Origin: Symbiodinium natans | Taxonomy: Eukaryota; Sar; Dinophyceae; Suessiales; Symbiodiniaceae | Reading direction: 5' to 3' | Length of the DNA: 64,000 nt | Assembly: GCA_905221605.1 (NCBI GenBank) | Contig: CAJNDS010002111.1 | Span: 436,565-500,564 of the forward strand | Shown here: piece by piece, positions 20,139-31,640 of the stretch | Layout: every line of letters begins with the position of its first letter | Numbering within the stretch: the first letter of the stretch is position 1 | Position numbers and translations under genes: made by a program | Notes under the pieces: generated by a model | Databases searched by the model: none | What the model saw: only the letters and a program-made list of their open reading frames with translations | What the model was told of the DNA's origin: nothing

Positions 20139-21720
20139 TAGGGGGCTTTGGGGGGTTTTGGGGTTTTGGTTTTGGTGCCTTGGCATCTAGGCCTATGACT
20201 TTGCTTGGGAACCGTGCTTGTTCTTGCTGTTTGTGTGGGCACGGGATGGAGCTTGCCAGGAGCTTCGATCAAGGTGGATGTGCCTAGAAACAGTTCTGAG
20301 GTGCTGGGGTTTGCCAGCGCCAGAGAGCGACTTTGAGTAAAGGACTGTGGCCACTAAATCCCAATCCATAGCTAAACCCTGACCCCATTCCATCCCGAGG
20401 CACATCTTCAGGTTCATTTTCAAGGACCACCGCGAAATCTTCAGGTTTATTCCCTAGTTAATAAGCGCTGCGTCCCTGCACTTGAGAAGGCGAGGCGTTT
20501 GGTACAAAGCCGCGGACCTCAACATCCAACAGTCCTTCAACCCCGATATCTCCAACCTTAATCCCCTGACCTGACCCTTCACACCCAAAACCCTGTACCC
20601 TTCGGGCCGTCTATGTACGAAGACAACGCAAAGACATGTATGCATCTATGTTTTTATATGTACACACACACACATATACACATGTCTTTATCATCTTTGT
20701 GTATGTATATATATATATATGTATATATATATATGCATATATATATATATACATGCAGCCCGGAGTTTGGATTTTTGGGCTCTGCGTGTAGCTCGCTTTT
20801 CTTGACTCAGGCCTGCTCTTTAAGTTTTTTGGTCAAGTAGTGTTTTATGCGTTTTGGGCTTTGGGGTCTATGGTTGCAAGGCAGCCCTCGGCACTTGCAG
20901 GTCTTTGGGTTTTGGGGCCTAGGGCTTCGAATAAGGCTTTGAGGGCCCATGCCCGAGAGCTTCAGCCGCAAAAGCCTTGAAGCCTTGAACTCCTATGACC
21001 CCAAACCCTAGCTCGCGCAGGTTCAGGGTTCAGGGGTGAGAGGAGAGGAGCTGTTAAGGACATGGGGGGGCCTTCGGGGTGTCCTGAAGGCCCATAACCC
21101 TAAACCTGAAAGTCCGAACCCCCAAAAGGCCAGGCTTTCGAGGCAGCTTGTTCTTTTGGTTTGAATGAGGCGAGTTGCACAATGCCCTCTTTGCGGAAGC
21201 CAGCCGTCTGTTCCGCAATCAGCAATAGGTTGTGGGATAGAGGGGGAGGGAGGGGGAAAGGGGTCGGGAGGTGGGTGGAGGTTGTACAAGCGTAGATGGT
21301 TTCATCTGAGTTCAGGGACAACCACATCTCGTAAAGGGCCAATTAGCGGTGAGCCTGACAATATGATAGGCTAGGGCTTCTAGTGATATTTTCAATCAGC
21401 CACGGTCTTCGCCTGACCTTGCAGCGTTGGCCTTGCTTTGGCGCTCGGTTTTGGGGTTTTGGCTTCGGGCTGTAGTTGTTTCGTTTCAGGGTTTAGGGTT
21501 CAGGGTTAAGTGCCAGGGTTCAAGAATAAGGACAGAGCTGGCTGCGTGAGCGCTGCCCTGCGGTGACCTCAGCTTGCGCTGCCTGGGGGATTTGCTCGAG
21601 GTTCAGGGACCCCTAACCGCTCCGCCCTAAGGAATGCAGGAGTCATACTAGGAACTAGGAACCCTTCATGAAGGAAGCTCGGGGGCCAGATTGGGAAGCG
21701 GGACTTGGGGAGGGTTTCAG
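20139..21720. other. No supported gene; repeats and an AT microsatellite
   Basis: Holds G-strand words at 20139-20175, CA/TA microsatellites at 20658-20755, and a direct C-strand to G-strand switch at 21000-21035 with only CTCGCGCAG between. Weak frames only. Confidence 0.4.
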
Positions 21721-21768
21721 ACTGCTGGAGGCCTGCGCCGCCTGGGCCACCTGCATACTTGGCCGAGA
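21721..21768 (+). CDS. Short putative exon
   Basis: After GGGTTTCAG the frame reads LLEACAAWATCILGRE and then meets a TTTAGGG tract (21771-21803). Short and with an unclear donor. Confidence 0.3.
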
Positions 21769-23002
21769 ATTTAGGGTTTAGGGTTTAAAGTTTAGGGTTT
21801 AGGGGCCTATCCACTTTCCGATTTGGGAAAAAAGCTAACCCGTTCACACACTTGAAGTGTGTGCGTCTGCCCAAAGAGGCAGTGTTCTAACCTCGCAGCC
21901 GCAGGAGTGTATGGTGGGTTGGGATGAAGAAGGGTACAGGAGTTAATGATGTCTTAGTGTATTGGTTCTTGGAACTTGGTTTAGGCTGCAAGGTGGTCTT
22001 CTAAGCGTGAAGTTTGCAGAGGCGATCGGCCGGTATCTTGATTTGTGTGTGTGTGTGTGTGCACTTTCGCGAAGCTCTTGCATACACGGCTGCGCACGCA
22101 ACAGCCGCTGGGCCTGAGGCCCAATGCCAGCAGAAAAGGCGGTCAATGGCGCTCAGGGTTTAGGGTTAGGGTTTCCGGTACAAGCTGTCAGGGGCTCGTG
22201 GGCTGGGATTCAGGGTTTTGGTTGTGGTCATGTCAAGCGACAGCAGTGGCAGCAATGCATCTTGGTATTCGATGCGTCGCAAGATGACCTGTGGTCACTG
22301 TTACCCGAGGCGTTGCAGTATCCTGCAGCTTTTGAGCTAAAATAGATCGTGTTTGAATGTAGACTTTCCGGCACTATCTGATCCTTGGAAGCACATTTTG
22401 CACGCTTAAAGAATGGCCTGCAGCATCTTCAACATTTCCACGCGAACTTCTCGCACCCAAGCCTAAGCCGATGGCGCACTTCATCCCAAACCGTCCATGG
22501 CCCAAAACTCTTGAGAGCCCTAAACCCTACCCCTCGGCATATTTCTGTCACAATAACAAGAGTAGCAAGATTACAACGAAGATAATCAGACTCGCGCGTC
22601 GCCATGCGAGCGTGGCTTCTCCTTGGCCAGAAGCCATGTGGGCAGCGAAGGCTTCGCCCCCTTGTCAGTTAGGTTTGGCTTCGGGCTGAGGGTTCCAAGG
22701 ATGGTCAGATGTCTGAATTATCATCTGGTCTTTGGGTCCCGGTGGTTTTGCTCCCCCCTGTCTTGTTTTTCGGGCACCTCACGAGGGACCGCGAGGTTGG
22801 AGAGTTGATAAGTGCATGGAGTTGTGCCTAGACCTCAAAGCAACGAACCTGAAAACCGCAAAGCCCCGAAGCGTGCTTGGAAGCCTAGCCCCAAACGCCC
22901 AAAACCTTGAACCCGTGGTTTAGGACTTTTGCTCAACGTGTAGTGCGCGTAAGAGAACCAAGCCAGGCACCTTGCCAAGCACTGAAGCCGCAAGCCCCAA
23001 AG
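21769..23002. other. No supported gene
   Basis: Contains TTTAGGG at 21771-21803, a (TG)n run at 22045-22061, and scattered G- and C-strand telomere-type words. No frame stands out. Confidence 0.4.
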
Positions 23003-23070
23003 CCATCACGACCATGCTGGAGGAGGAAGAGGCTGGCCCACCGGTCCCACTTCTTGAGCCCGGAAACCCA
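23003..23070 (+). CDS. Putative exon, acidic
   Basis: After a C-strand stretch ending CCCCAAAG the frame reads TMLEEEEAGPPVPLLEPGNP and stops at a good donor, GTGAGATAAG, followed by five perfect TTTAGGG units. Confidence 0.45.
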
Positions 23071-23079
23071 GTGAGATAA

Positions 23080-23117
23080 GGGTTTAGGGTTTAGGGTTTA
23101 GGGTTTAGGGTCTAGGG
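23080..23117. repeat. TTTAGGG tract
   Basis: Five near-perfect units starting 10 bp after a splice donor. A second, interrupted tract lies at 23487-23533. Confidence 0.85.
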
Positions 23118-24368
23118 CCTGACAAGTCAACATCTGGGACGGTAGGATTCCGTTGGCCACATTATGCTGTGCTGCCGTCCGCGGCCATAATCGCAGCCGA
23201 AAGCCGGCATCTGTCAAGTGAGCAACTGCACGGTTTTTACAGGGAGCCGCCTGTTCTTAGCAAGGGAAGGATTGAATAACAAAAGTTCGTACTATTGATG
23301 ATTCCCTCTTTCGACCATGAGAAGATAAGAGTAGTACTTAGTTGCATAGGGGGGCACCGGCGAGTTGAAGCGAAGCTGCGCGATGCGTGGCGGTGCTGAT
23401 CTCTGAGTCGAGCCGAGGCTCCCCCAGCCGACTGACACGTTGGAGGCCGAGGTCTGGGCAAACAAAGGGCACTCATTTTTTGCAAGAGGTTTAGGGTTTA
23501 GGGTTTAGGGTTCCGGGTTTAGGGTTTAGGGCAAAGGCCTACAGCTTTCCAGGTTTCGGGTTGGGGGTTCAGGGCTGATATGGGAGCTTGGAGTTTAGGG
23601 TTTTGGGGTTTAGGATCTTGGGGTTGTGAGGGCGCAGGGTACGGTGCGCTTCTTTAGTTTTAATGGCATCTATCTACCTTATTTCACGCCCTAGATCATA
23701 TAGAACCCTGTAAAAACTCAAGCTCCGAACACAGCCATCACCTGGCGATGGATTCTCAGCCGCGATGAGCACTCACCAAAGACCTCGTCATGTCTTCGGT
23801 TCAGGGCAGTGGCTCCAGGGCTTACCGTTTCAGGGTCGGCCTGGTTTGTAGGGGGTTGCCGCTTATTTGGGGGTTTCCTGACGCAGCAGTTCAAGAAAGC
23901 CCCCCTTGATCACCGCGTGATAGATCCCCGAGGGCCCTTTGCAGCATCTTCGCTGAAGCTTCACACGGGCGCCCAGGGCGAGCTCAAGAACTTGCCCTTA
24001 GACCCCGGCAGTCCTACAAGCTTTACCCTAACAGCCTTCCGATAGTCCACGACAGGTCCTAGATATGCTACATATGAACCCGACATCTCAAAAGAGATGC
24101 AGGCACCCGTCATGAGGATGCCCAAAACAGGGGACCAGGGCCCCTCGCTAGGGTCGGAAAGCAGGGTTTAGGGTTTAGGGCTACCCAGAGTAGTCTATAT
24201 ATTCTACACACTTAAACCAAAAGGAATGTCCCTTCATTTTTTTGGCTATGCGTTACCCTTTTTGCAAGCTGCTCTAGGTAGGGCTGAGGGTTGAGGGTCG
24301 AGGGTCGAGGGTTCAGGGTTCAGGGTTCAGGGGGTTCAGGGTTCAGGGTCCACCGCACCTTGCCTCAG
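23118..24368. other. No firm gene; one weak coding segment
   Basis: Around 23938-24045 a frame reads SSLKLHTGAQGELKNLPLD and ends at a stop; it may be an exon but its borders are not evident. The rest is repeat-rich, including GTTCAGGG words at 24300-24350. Confidence 0.3.
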
Positions 24369-24420
24369 GCCTTCTACGAGCTGCAGCTGCCAAAGCCGGG
24401 GGGTGGCCAGAGGAGGCGAT
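24369..24420 (+). CDS. Short putative exon
   Basis: After TTGCCTCAG the frame reads AFYELQLPKPGGGQRRR. Here the repeat upstream is G-strand (GTTCAGGG), an exception to the strand rule. Confidence 0.3.
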
Positions 24421-24627
24421 GGCTTCAACTCCAAGCTTTTGGGGTTTCGGAGGGTGCGGTTTGAGGGATGGTGGAGGCTTTGAGAGCTTGTGCTTCCTGC
24501 ACTCTAGCAGAATGCCCATTCCGTGGCCCAGTCCCGACCCCAGATATCAACCACCTCTATGTTTACCTTTCACCCCGAACCCTGGACCTCAAAACCCAAC
24601 CCCCCCAAGCCAATTCCCTTCTGCCAG

Positions 24628-24700
24628 GGCCCGCTTCATTCCCAAAGCGGTGACGGAAGAGGCGCTGGAAGCGTGTATGGGTCTGCACTCCAGTTTCTGA
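24628..24700 (+). CDS. Putative exon just upstream of the peptidase gene
   Basis: Preceded by C-strand repeats and a pyrimidine-rich CTTCTGCCAG. Reads ARFIPKAVTEEALEACMGLH and reaches a TGA at 24698. It is either the last exon of an upstream gene, 110 bp before the M81 start, or part of the peptidase's 5' region. Confidence 0.4.
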
Positions 24701-24810
24701 CAACGCTAAAAGTCCAAGGCTTAATGGGCTCAAACCACTCCTGACCCAAACTTCTACCTGCGTTGGATCCGTTCCCAGTCAAAGGGGGGAAGTCTTGAAA
24801 GTAGAATGCC

Positions 24811-26406
24811 ATGGCTCGGGAAGGGCGCTTCCGCGTCGCAGTGGGGGGCTTTCAGCATGAGACCAACGTGTTCTCCACGTCGAAGGCATCCTATGATGAC
24901 TTCCTGCTTCATGACGGCTGGCCAGGTCTGACTCGTGGAGGCCACCTCTTCGAAACCATGTGTCCCATCAATCTGCCCATCGGGGGCTTCATTAACGCGG
25001 GGACACACGAGTCCCGTGCCGGCGACTTTCACCTGGAGCCACTGCTGTGGTGTTCTGCGGAGCCGTGTGCTCACGTCGAAACTGTGGCGTATGACAAGAT
25101 TTCTGGAATGCTATGTGAAGATCTCGAGTCCTTGATGGGCGGTGGCCTCGACGGTGTCTATCTCGATCTACATGGGGCCATGGTAACGGAAGATTTTGAT
25201 GATGGCGAGGCCGAGCTACTGCGACGAATCCGCCGTGTGATCGGCTATGAAGTACTTTTGGTCGTGTCGCTGGACTGGCATGCGAATCTCAGCGAAGAGG
25301 CGTTCAATTTGGCGGATGCTATTACCATTTTCCGCACATACCCGCACATTGACATGGCAGAAACTGGCGAACGATGTTTCGCTCTACTCGAACATATGCT
25401 CACGACTAGAACAAAGTTACACAAAACATGGCGCAAAGTGCCATACCTCATTCCACTCACGGCACAGTATAGCGAGGCTGAGCCTGCGCGGTCGCTTTGT
25501 GCAGAAGTCGTTGCTGCAGCCAGTCGCGACGGAATGCTTAGCGCCGACTTTGCTCCTGGTTTCCCAGCATCGGACGGACACTCGTGCCATCCGAGCATTG
25601 TCTGCTTCGCCAAGAGCTCAGAGAAAGCAACAGAAGCGGCGGACTATCTGCTGTCCAAGGTGTTGCAGGCGGAAAAAGACTGGACCAACGACCTTTTGCT
25701 GCCCGAAGCAGCTATCGAGACTGCATTGAGCATGGACGGCCAGGGAAAGCCTGTAGTGGTGGCCGACGTGCAAGACAACACAGGCGCAGGGGCAACCTCG
25801 GACACCGTCGTGCTTCTGGAGTGCATGGTCCGTCTCCGCGCTCCAGGCGCGGTTGCCCTCATTTGCGACGCTGCCGCCGTGCGCGCTGCGGAGAAGGCCG
25901 GGGAGGGCAGAATTGTTCGCCTGCGACTGGGCGGGTCACTCCCCGGCCACCGGCCACTGGACGCAGACTTCATCGTGGAGCGGATCACGCCCGGGCGCTT
26001 CGCGTGCACAGGCGCGATGATGCGGGGCACCGAGGCAGACCTGGACGGCACTGTGCTGTTGCGAGTGCAACAGGAGGGCGGAGGGGGGCCACGTGTGGTC
26101 GTGAGCGGCCGCAAGTTCCAGTGTCTCGACCAGGCGGTCTTCACGCACGTGGGCATCGAACCTGTCAAGGAGAGGATTCTGGTGGTCAAGAGCTCGGTGC
26201 ACTTCCACGCAGACTTCGACCCCCTGGCGGCGGCGGTGCTGCTGGCTGAGGCGCCGGGCGAGAGTGTGTGCCGGAACGAGCGCTTGCCCTTGGCCAAACT
26301 GGCGCCGGACACGCGGCTGAGCCCGCTCGGCCCGACGTTTGCGCAGTGGCAGCAAGATGGCGGGGGAGCAGAATTGCAAGTGTCGGTGGGAAGTGAAGGA
26401 CGATGA
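24811..26406 (+). CDS. mlrC-like: M81-family metallopeptidase, MlrC-like
   Basis: An uninterrupted 531-codon frame. The N-terminal M81 domain (about 1-290) has QHETN (H16-E17), LDLHGAMV (H121), DWHANLS (D155, H157) and RTYPHID (H179). These are the conserved acidic and histidine motifs of microcystinase C and related bacterial proteins. The MlrC C-terminal domain follows, with VADVQDNTGAGATSD (D319, D322). Family members are zinc-dependent hydrolases; MlrC itself opens linearised microcystin and peptide fragments, but most relatives act on unknown small peptides or amides. The length matches the bacterial family (about 480-520). I see no signal peptide. It lacks introns, while its surroundings are exon fragments in repeats, so a bacterial origin or retroposition is plausible. 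The start at 24811 fits the conserved first strand. Confidence 0.85.
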   Translation: MAREGRFRVAVGGFQHETNVFSTSKASYDDFLLHDGWPGLTRGGHLFETMCPINLPIGGFINAGTHESRAGDFHLEPLLWCSAEPCAHVETVAYDKISGMLCEDLESLMGGGLDGVYLDLHGAMVTEDFDDGEAELLRRIRRVIGYEVLLVVSLDWHANLSEEAFNLADAITIFRTYPHIDMAETGERCFALLEHMLTTRTKLHKTWRKVPYLIPLTAQYSEAEPARSLCAEVVAAASRDGMLSADFAPGFPASDGHSCHPSIVCFAKSSEKATEAADYLLSKVLQAEKDWTNDLLLPEAAIETALSMDGQGKPVVVADVQDNTGAGATSDTVVLLECMVRLRAPGAVALICDAAAVRAAEKAGEGRIVRLRLGGSLPGHRPLDADFIVERITPGRFACTGAMMRGTEADLDGTVLLRVQQEGGGGPRVVVSGRKFQCLDQAVFTHVGIEPVKERILVVKSSVHFHADFDPLAAAVLLAEAPGESVCRNERLPLAKLAPDTRLSPLGPTFAQWQQDGGGAELQVSVGSEGR

Positions 26407-26756
26407 TTGACATCTTCGGGCCGTTGGGTTTTCCATTGCTCCCGCACAATTTTGCTTCAGCCTTGCGTGGGCTGTTATTGACGGTTTTGGGCAAGGGGGA
26501 AGTCAGGGTGTTGGCCGGGGTAGAACAGCATCCTATAAGGTAGGTCTACACTTCTCAGTCCAAGCACAGCTTTGGACACGATTTCCAGTGACAAATGAAC
26601 TGATGTAAGTTTAGGCAACAACCCCCAAGGCTCTAGGCACTGTCGCCTGAATATGCCCCTCACTTCCCCGCCGTGATGTTGTTTCCGGGTGAAAGGCAGT
26701 GCAAGGGTTTGGCTGTCAGGAGTCAGAGGCCATCCTCGGGGAGGCGCGGAATTGAG

Positions 26757-26794
<38 letters not shown>

Positions 26795-27037
26795 AAGCTG
26801 TCCTGATGCCAGTCGCGGTAAACGAGTGGGTTTAGGGTTTAGGGTTTAGGGTTTAGGGCTTACGGGGTTTAGGGTTTCCGGTTCATAGGGTTTATAGGGT
26901 GGGTTCATAGGCTTTATAGGGTTTATGGGGTTTACAGGGTTTATAGGGTTTGCAGGGTTTGTAGAGGGATTACGGTTCAGGAGGCCCCGCCTTTTCTTCA
27001 GTGCCGGGCCAAATTGCGTCTTCCGTCTTCGCTGCAG
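26407..27037. other. Peptidase downstream region with (GT)n and TTTAGGG tract
   Basis: No gene. A (TG)n run occupies about 26759-26793. From 26829 to about 26970 there are TTTAGGG units that drift into GTTTATAGGG and GTTTGCAGGG. Confidence 0.6.
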
Positions 27038-27078
27038 GCCAAGCAGGTGTGGGAGGCGCAGAGCTCGAAACGAGGCTG
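27038..27078 (+). CDS. Short putative exon with strong splice sites
   Basis: TCGCTGCAG precedes and GTGAAGTGGGG follows. The 41 bp reads AKQVWEAQSSKRG. Possibly the first recognisable exon of the Sel1-type gene, but this is not shown by motif. Confidence 0.4.
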
Positions 27079-27292
27079 GTGAAGTGGGGTCGACACCTCG
27101 TAGAACCTTGTGAGTCAGACGTAAAAGCTACCCAAATACCCGACTTGCTGCACCGAATTCTCGATACTCTGTGAGATCGACACTTGAAACATGCTCCTGT
27201 ACAAACCACTTCCAATGCGCAAACTTGGGGGTACGCTGTACCCAAGACACCCCTCCAATTCGAAAGACCCTTCTATTGACCAAACTGGTGAC

Positions 27293-27375
27293 CCCTGAAC
27301 CCTAAACCCTTAACCCTAAACCCAAAACCCTGAACCCTGAACCCTAAACCCTAAACTCTAAACCGTCTAAACCCC
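27293..27375. repeat. CCCTAAA-type tract before an exon
   Basis: C-strand units with GAACCCTGAACC and AAACCCAAAACC variants, ending about 15 bp before the next exon. Confidence 0.8.
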
Positions 27376-27388
27376 AACCGCAAGGGAG

Positions 27389-27437
27389 CTCGGTACCTGG
27401 CCCGGCTTCGCTGCAGCTTCTACGGCAGGGGACCCTG
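27389..27437 (+). CDS. Putative Sel1-like repeat exon
   Basis: Reads ARYLARLRCSFYGRGP and ends at GTGAGGTTCAGG. The pattern A-x-x-L-A-x-x-x-x-x-Y-G-R-G fits helix A and the turn of a Sel1-like repeat. C-strand repeats precede it and TTTAGGG follows (27465-27560), as the strand rule predicts. Confidence 0.5.
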
Positions 27438-27464
27438 GTGAGGTTCAGGTCTCGGGCCTTGAGA

Positions 27465-27560
27465 GGGGTTTAGGGTTTAGGTTTTAGGGTTAGGGTCTGG
27501 GGTTTAGGGCATTTAGGGTTTAGGGTTTAGGGTGTAGGGTTTAGGGTTTCGGGTTGAGGG
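27465..27560. repeat. TTTAGGG-type tract after an exon
   Basis: G-strand units starting about 28 bp after the GTGAGG donor. Confidence 0.85.
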
Positions 27561-28455
27561 TTGCAAGGTTTGTGGCTTTGACTGCTGAACCCCTGTCCTT
27601 CGCGAACCCCCAAATCCCTGACTCCGAACCCTCTACGCCCGAAGCCCCCTAACCCTAAACCCTACATGAACCCCTATCGACCAGAACTCGTAGAGGGATA
27701 CAAGGGTTCTCGAAGTTCAGGGTAGCTTGGTGCTCGCCGGCGGAAGGTGTGGTGAGTACCTGCAGCCGTCGCTGGAAGGGCTGCTGAAGCCCCTGGTGCA
27801 AAGAAGGAGCCTCAGTTGCGTCTAGATCCCGCGGTTTTTGGTTGAGTAGTATTTCTTTTGGGGGGATTTCTGGGCTTTGGGTCTAGTAAACCTTTTCCCC
27901 TTCCGCTTATGGATAGCTTTAGGATGCAGGGTCTAGCCCGAAGACCTGTGAATCAAAGTGAATCAAAGCTGGCTCGGGGGATTTTGGCAGGGAGTAATGT
28001 TGGACCTTCTCCTGCGGCGGTGAAGTCAAAGCATTCCGGCTTGTTCCGCATCACTCACTTGGGGAGTTTACGAAACTAAGGGACCTTAATTTCTACCCCC
28101 AAATAGTAGAATCCCTTATAATCGCGACCCTAATAAGGTACCCCCCAATTTCGGAAACCCTCCGACTTGTTCTGAAGAGTCCTCTCTTCTGTTCTTTTGG
28201 GAGTGTGTTTCTCGGGTTTCCAAATCTCAGGCTCAGGCTTCACCCATCTTGTCCAGTGGTGCAACCAACATGTAGCACACCATACATCCCTGAACTCCAA
28301 AAGGCTCGGTTACTTCTTACAAGGCTGGTTCTAACTTGCTTCTCAGGCACCTGCTACTTCTTACAAGGAGATTAGTTTAGAACAACCTTTCCTACGTGAC
28401 GTGTGGAGCCGAGCCAGATTGCCACGAGGGGACTCAGGCTTTCAAGGATTCCAAG
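27561..28455. other. Intron-like DNA without a supported exon
   Basis: A weak coding stretch (EYLQPSLEGLLKPLVQRRS) near 27756-27815 lacks clear borders. The rest is ordinary sequence with a few C-strand words at 27640-27665. Confidence 0.3.
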
Positions 28456-28552
28456 TTGGGATGTTCCCCCTCTACACGCAGTCCTTAAGAGAAACTACAG
28501 TACCCCCCATGTCCCTACTAAGGACTGTGAGTATGAGGGGGAGCATCCCAAA
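28456..28552. mobile_element. Short inverted-repeat element, family A, copy 1
   Basis: About 97 bp beginning TTGGGATGTTCCCCCT and ending AGGGGGAGCATCCCAA, flanked by ATTCCAA on both sides (28448-28454 and 28552-28558). No coding capacity; MITE-like. Confidence 0.7.
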
Positions 28553-31265
28553 TTCCAATCCAGCTCCATGCATGAGGCTGCTGCCTCAGCTGCTTCGCTT
28601 GGTCCCCAGCGCGGCACCAAGTGGTGCCAGCATCACGCGCGGGCCCCAAATGGGTTCAGGGTCCCCAGTACTGCGCGAATATTTGAGTTTGCGGCTTTGC
28701 CTTGGTGAAGCGGCTGCTGTACAAGACTTGTGCGGTAAGATGTCGCAATCTACATTTAGTTTTTTGACTGGCATCTTGCCCTGAATTTGAGGCAGCTGCA
28801 GATACGGTGCCTGTAGATGATGTCAGTCGTGACAAAGTCCTGCGTACCTATGATCCTCCCCACAAAGCCAACCTCAACCAAACATAATCCCCCCAAACCC
28901 CTCGAAACCCCTCGGCGCATGGCAGCCCCGGAAAGATTCAGGCGTTAGGGCAAATGACCTTGAGGCTTTAGGCCATGTGTGCTCTGTAGTTCTACTTGTA
29001 GACTTTGAGCTTAGGGAGCTTAGGCCTGTTGACGTTCAGCAGATGCCAGTGTTCTTGCTTGGCTTATTCTTCCCACGTTCTGTGTGCCAGGTGGGTCAAG
29101 GAGGACCGGAGCTCAGTTCTGAGTGCGTGCGCCGTGGGTCAGGGGCTGCCGAAACACCAAACAACTTTGGGCTGTTGGTTGGTGGGTTTGGGCGTCCGCT
29201 GTGGAGCAGGGAAGAGTCTTTCTGGTGTTTTAGATTGATTCTCCCCCCCAAAAAAAGGACGGCAAGAATGCCCTAGCGTTGTGGCCATTTACACATTGAA
29301 GGGTCCGAGTATGAATGTTTTGACCAAATCACTATTAGTACGGCCCCCAGTAGCGTATGAAGTTGTGTGATTGACCTGTGCATGTTCTACAGTGACTGTG
29401 GAAGTTGAAGCATGTATTTCGGGCCGGGGCAAAGAAAAGCCGAAGCAGCCGTAGTCGGGTTTGCTGCTGGACACTCGTAGTCGTGCGCGTGCAAAAACAT
29501 ACCTATGTGGACGATGTACAAGCGAATGAAGTCTTGGTGTTGTACAAGTCGAGAGAGAGTCTAGAGTTTCTGATCCATAGATCCATAAAGACGCAGGACT
29601 CCAGGACCAATCTGTTGTGTGTACAAAGCGTTCGAATAGTTGCAGTATCTGCGAAGGCCACGTTGAATTTCGCAGTTTGTGCAATGCCATGAGTTCACCT
29701 AGAATTCTGGACCCTAAACCAATTGTAACGTTGCAAACTGCAGTGATGTTTGTCATATGTCTATGAAGCTCTTAACCTTTTTTTAGAAGACGAGCGCATG
29801 AACAACTCAGAATACAATTGATGCTTTTGTGCTTGTTTTTTAGTACTGCTATTATTTAGACATGGAGTTGCTGATGATGTGGGATTGAAAGGTTGCGTGT
29901 TTGATATATGTATCCATGTGTGTCTGTATATACTGCTTGTCAAAGTCGGGGTACGTGTTTGAGCAAAATGCTTGGGATTTTTAGAGTTAATTGCATAGGA
30001 GAGACGACTGTAAGAACATTCATGGCCGATGTAAAGGCTTTTGACTTGTCGGCTCCTAGAGTCTTGTCAGTGTATTCATTTTTTTGACAAAACAGTTTCT
30101 CAAGCACTGTGTCAAGTGTGTTGAGACCCAGAGAACACTCGCGTAGCTTCGATGAGCTAGGGTTTTTGTCGGGGGCTCTTGAGGCGCTTGAGGGGTCAAA
30201 ACATCTGGATTTCAGGCCTGAGACATTCGAGTGGTAAAAACATCTGTCTCTGACGCCTGGGACCCGCACGGGGTGGTAACATCTGGCTCTTAAGGCTCGG
30301 TCCTCGGGGGCTCAAAAAACATCTGGCTCTTAACTTGAGTGGCTAACCTGAGTGGCTTACTTGTGTGGCCAGACATCCGACCAGGCTTTCCTCAATAAAT
30401 CACAGGTTGAGGGATCCAGTTAGTCTTCGGACCATGCAAAGCACCATGAACCAGTTCGAATATTTGGCCCAGCTACTTGGTCAAAGTCAGGCGACGTGGA
30501 ACTTGAAGGAAACTTCAGTTTGCACTTAGGGTTTAGGGTTTGGGGTTTAGGCCTGAGGCATATCGTGCGCTGCGCTTTGGGGCTGTGGGAGGGGCTTTAC
30601 TAGTAAGGTGGATGACCTGGCCGGACGCGCCGATTGCGTGGCGGACCATGACAGCTTCGCTACGGCCCCCACGCTGCAAAAATTGCACGGGTAACGCTTG
30701 TTTTGTATGGGCTCCTTGTTTCAAATACGGCTAAAGCGCATAATCAGTTAAGTAGACGACGTAGTTGCCACGCATATCCCAACTTACATGTCGTAGAAAC
30801 GTGGATAGTAACGAGCTATCTAGGCATACGGGGCTCGAATATTGTTGACCAGCCCCTGTATGCAGTCAGTGCCGTGCATCGCTCGGAAGTATCTGGTGCC
30901 ATCGGGCATGCCCAGTCCAAGTCCTGGCCAGAACATTGGCTGTCAGGGTTTCAGGTTCAGGGTTTGGGGTGTAGGGGTTAGGGTCGGCGGGACATCTGGA
31001 GTTGTGCCATTGGCTCTTGGCCTTGGCAATGGATGGAAGCGGAATGACTTGTTCTATGTTGCTACTCTTATCCCCGGACCTGCTTCCCACAAACGGCAGG
31101 GCACCTGACAGCCACCAGGTTGTGTTAGGGTATTGGGGCTTTTGAGCTTATGGGGCTGATAGGGCACGCAAAGGGGGCTTCTAGGGTTTGAGGTCCTGTA
31201 AAGTTTTTTAAGTTCGGAAGTTCAGCCCCTACTCCCTAAATCCTGAACCTTTCCTTCCCGTCCAG
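28553..31265. other. Mostly unassigned DNA
   Basis: From 28.6 to 30.5 kb telomere-type words are rare and no frame is convincing (minus-strand frame 29756-29289, 155 codons, has no motif). A 420-bp block at about 30545-30945 has short frames on both strands and no repeats. Telomere-type words return at 30530 and 30950. Confidence 0.35.
30190..30385. repeat. Degenerate ACATCTGGCTCTTAA minisatellite
   Basis: Four to five imperfect copies of a roughly 45-bp unit containing AAAACATCTGGCTCTTAAGG and GAGTGG. Confidence 0.6.
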
Positions 31266-31331
31266 GTTTGGCTCCGCCTTGATAGCAGCCGTGGAGGCCA
31301 GGGTCTTGCATCAGACCAAGAAGCTACGGGG
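31266..31331 (+). CDS. Putative exon
   Basis: C-strand repeat and TTCCCGTCCAG precede; GTTGGGGGTACG follows. Reads FGSALIAAVEARVLHQTKKL, a helical segment compatible with a Sel1 helix but not diagnostic. Confidence 0.45.
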
Positions 31332-31562
31332 GTTGGGGGTACGCTGTTGTCGGGTTCCCGCAAAAATGGATTGAAAGTCTCGTGTTGAATACTTTGAAGT
31401 GATAGGTTTGTCTTTGGCTGCTGCCAAGATTCTGAAAGAACGAGTTCTCCGGCCTGATCAGGCCATGAGTATGAGCGTGCCGGCGACCCCCGCACCCTAA
31501 AAAAGCAAATCCCTAAGACCCTAGCTTCTACAGGCACATTCGTCTCGCTAAGCTGTGCAAAG

Positions 31563-31640
31563 GAGGCGGACTCTTGGTTCAGCCGGCAGCTGCGCGCCGT
31601 TCAAGGCGCCTCCTGCCCCTACAGCGAGGCCGGGCCAGGG
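31563..31640 (+). CDS. Putative Sel1-like exon
   Basis: After GCTGTGCAAAG it reads EADSWFSRQLRAVQGASCPY and then GTTCTGGC. The A-x-x-W-x-x-x-x-x-x-A-x-x-G spacing matches the second helix of a Sel1 unit. Confidence 0.45.

Noticed and set aside
29289-29756. 155-codon minus-strand frame
   Set aside because: No motif, no codon bias, and competing open frames on the other strand.
30533-30734. Open frames on both strands (about 63 codons)
   Set aside because: The two strands are open in the same place; I cannot support either and know no match.
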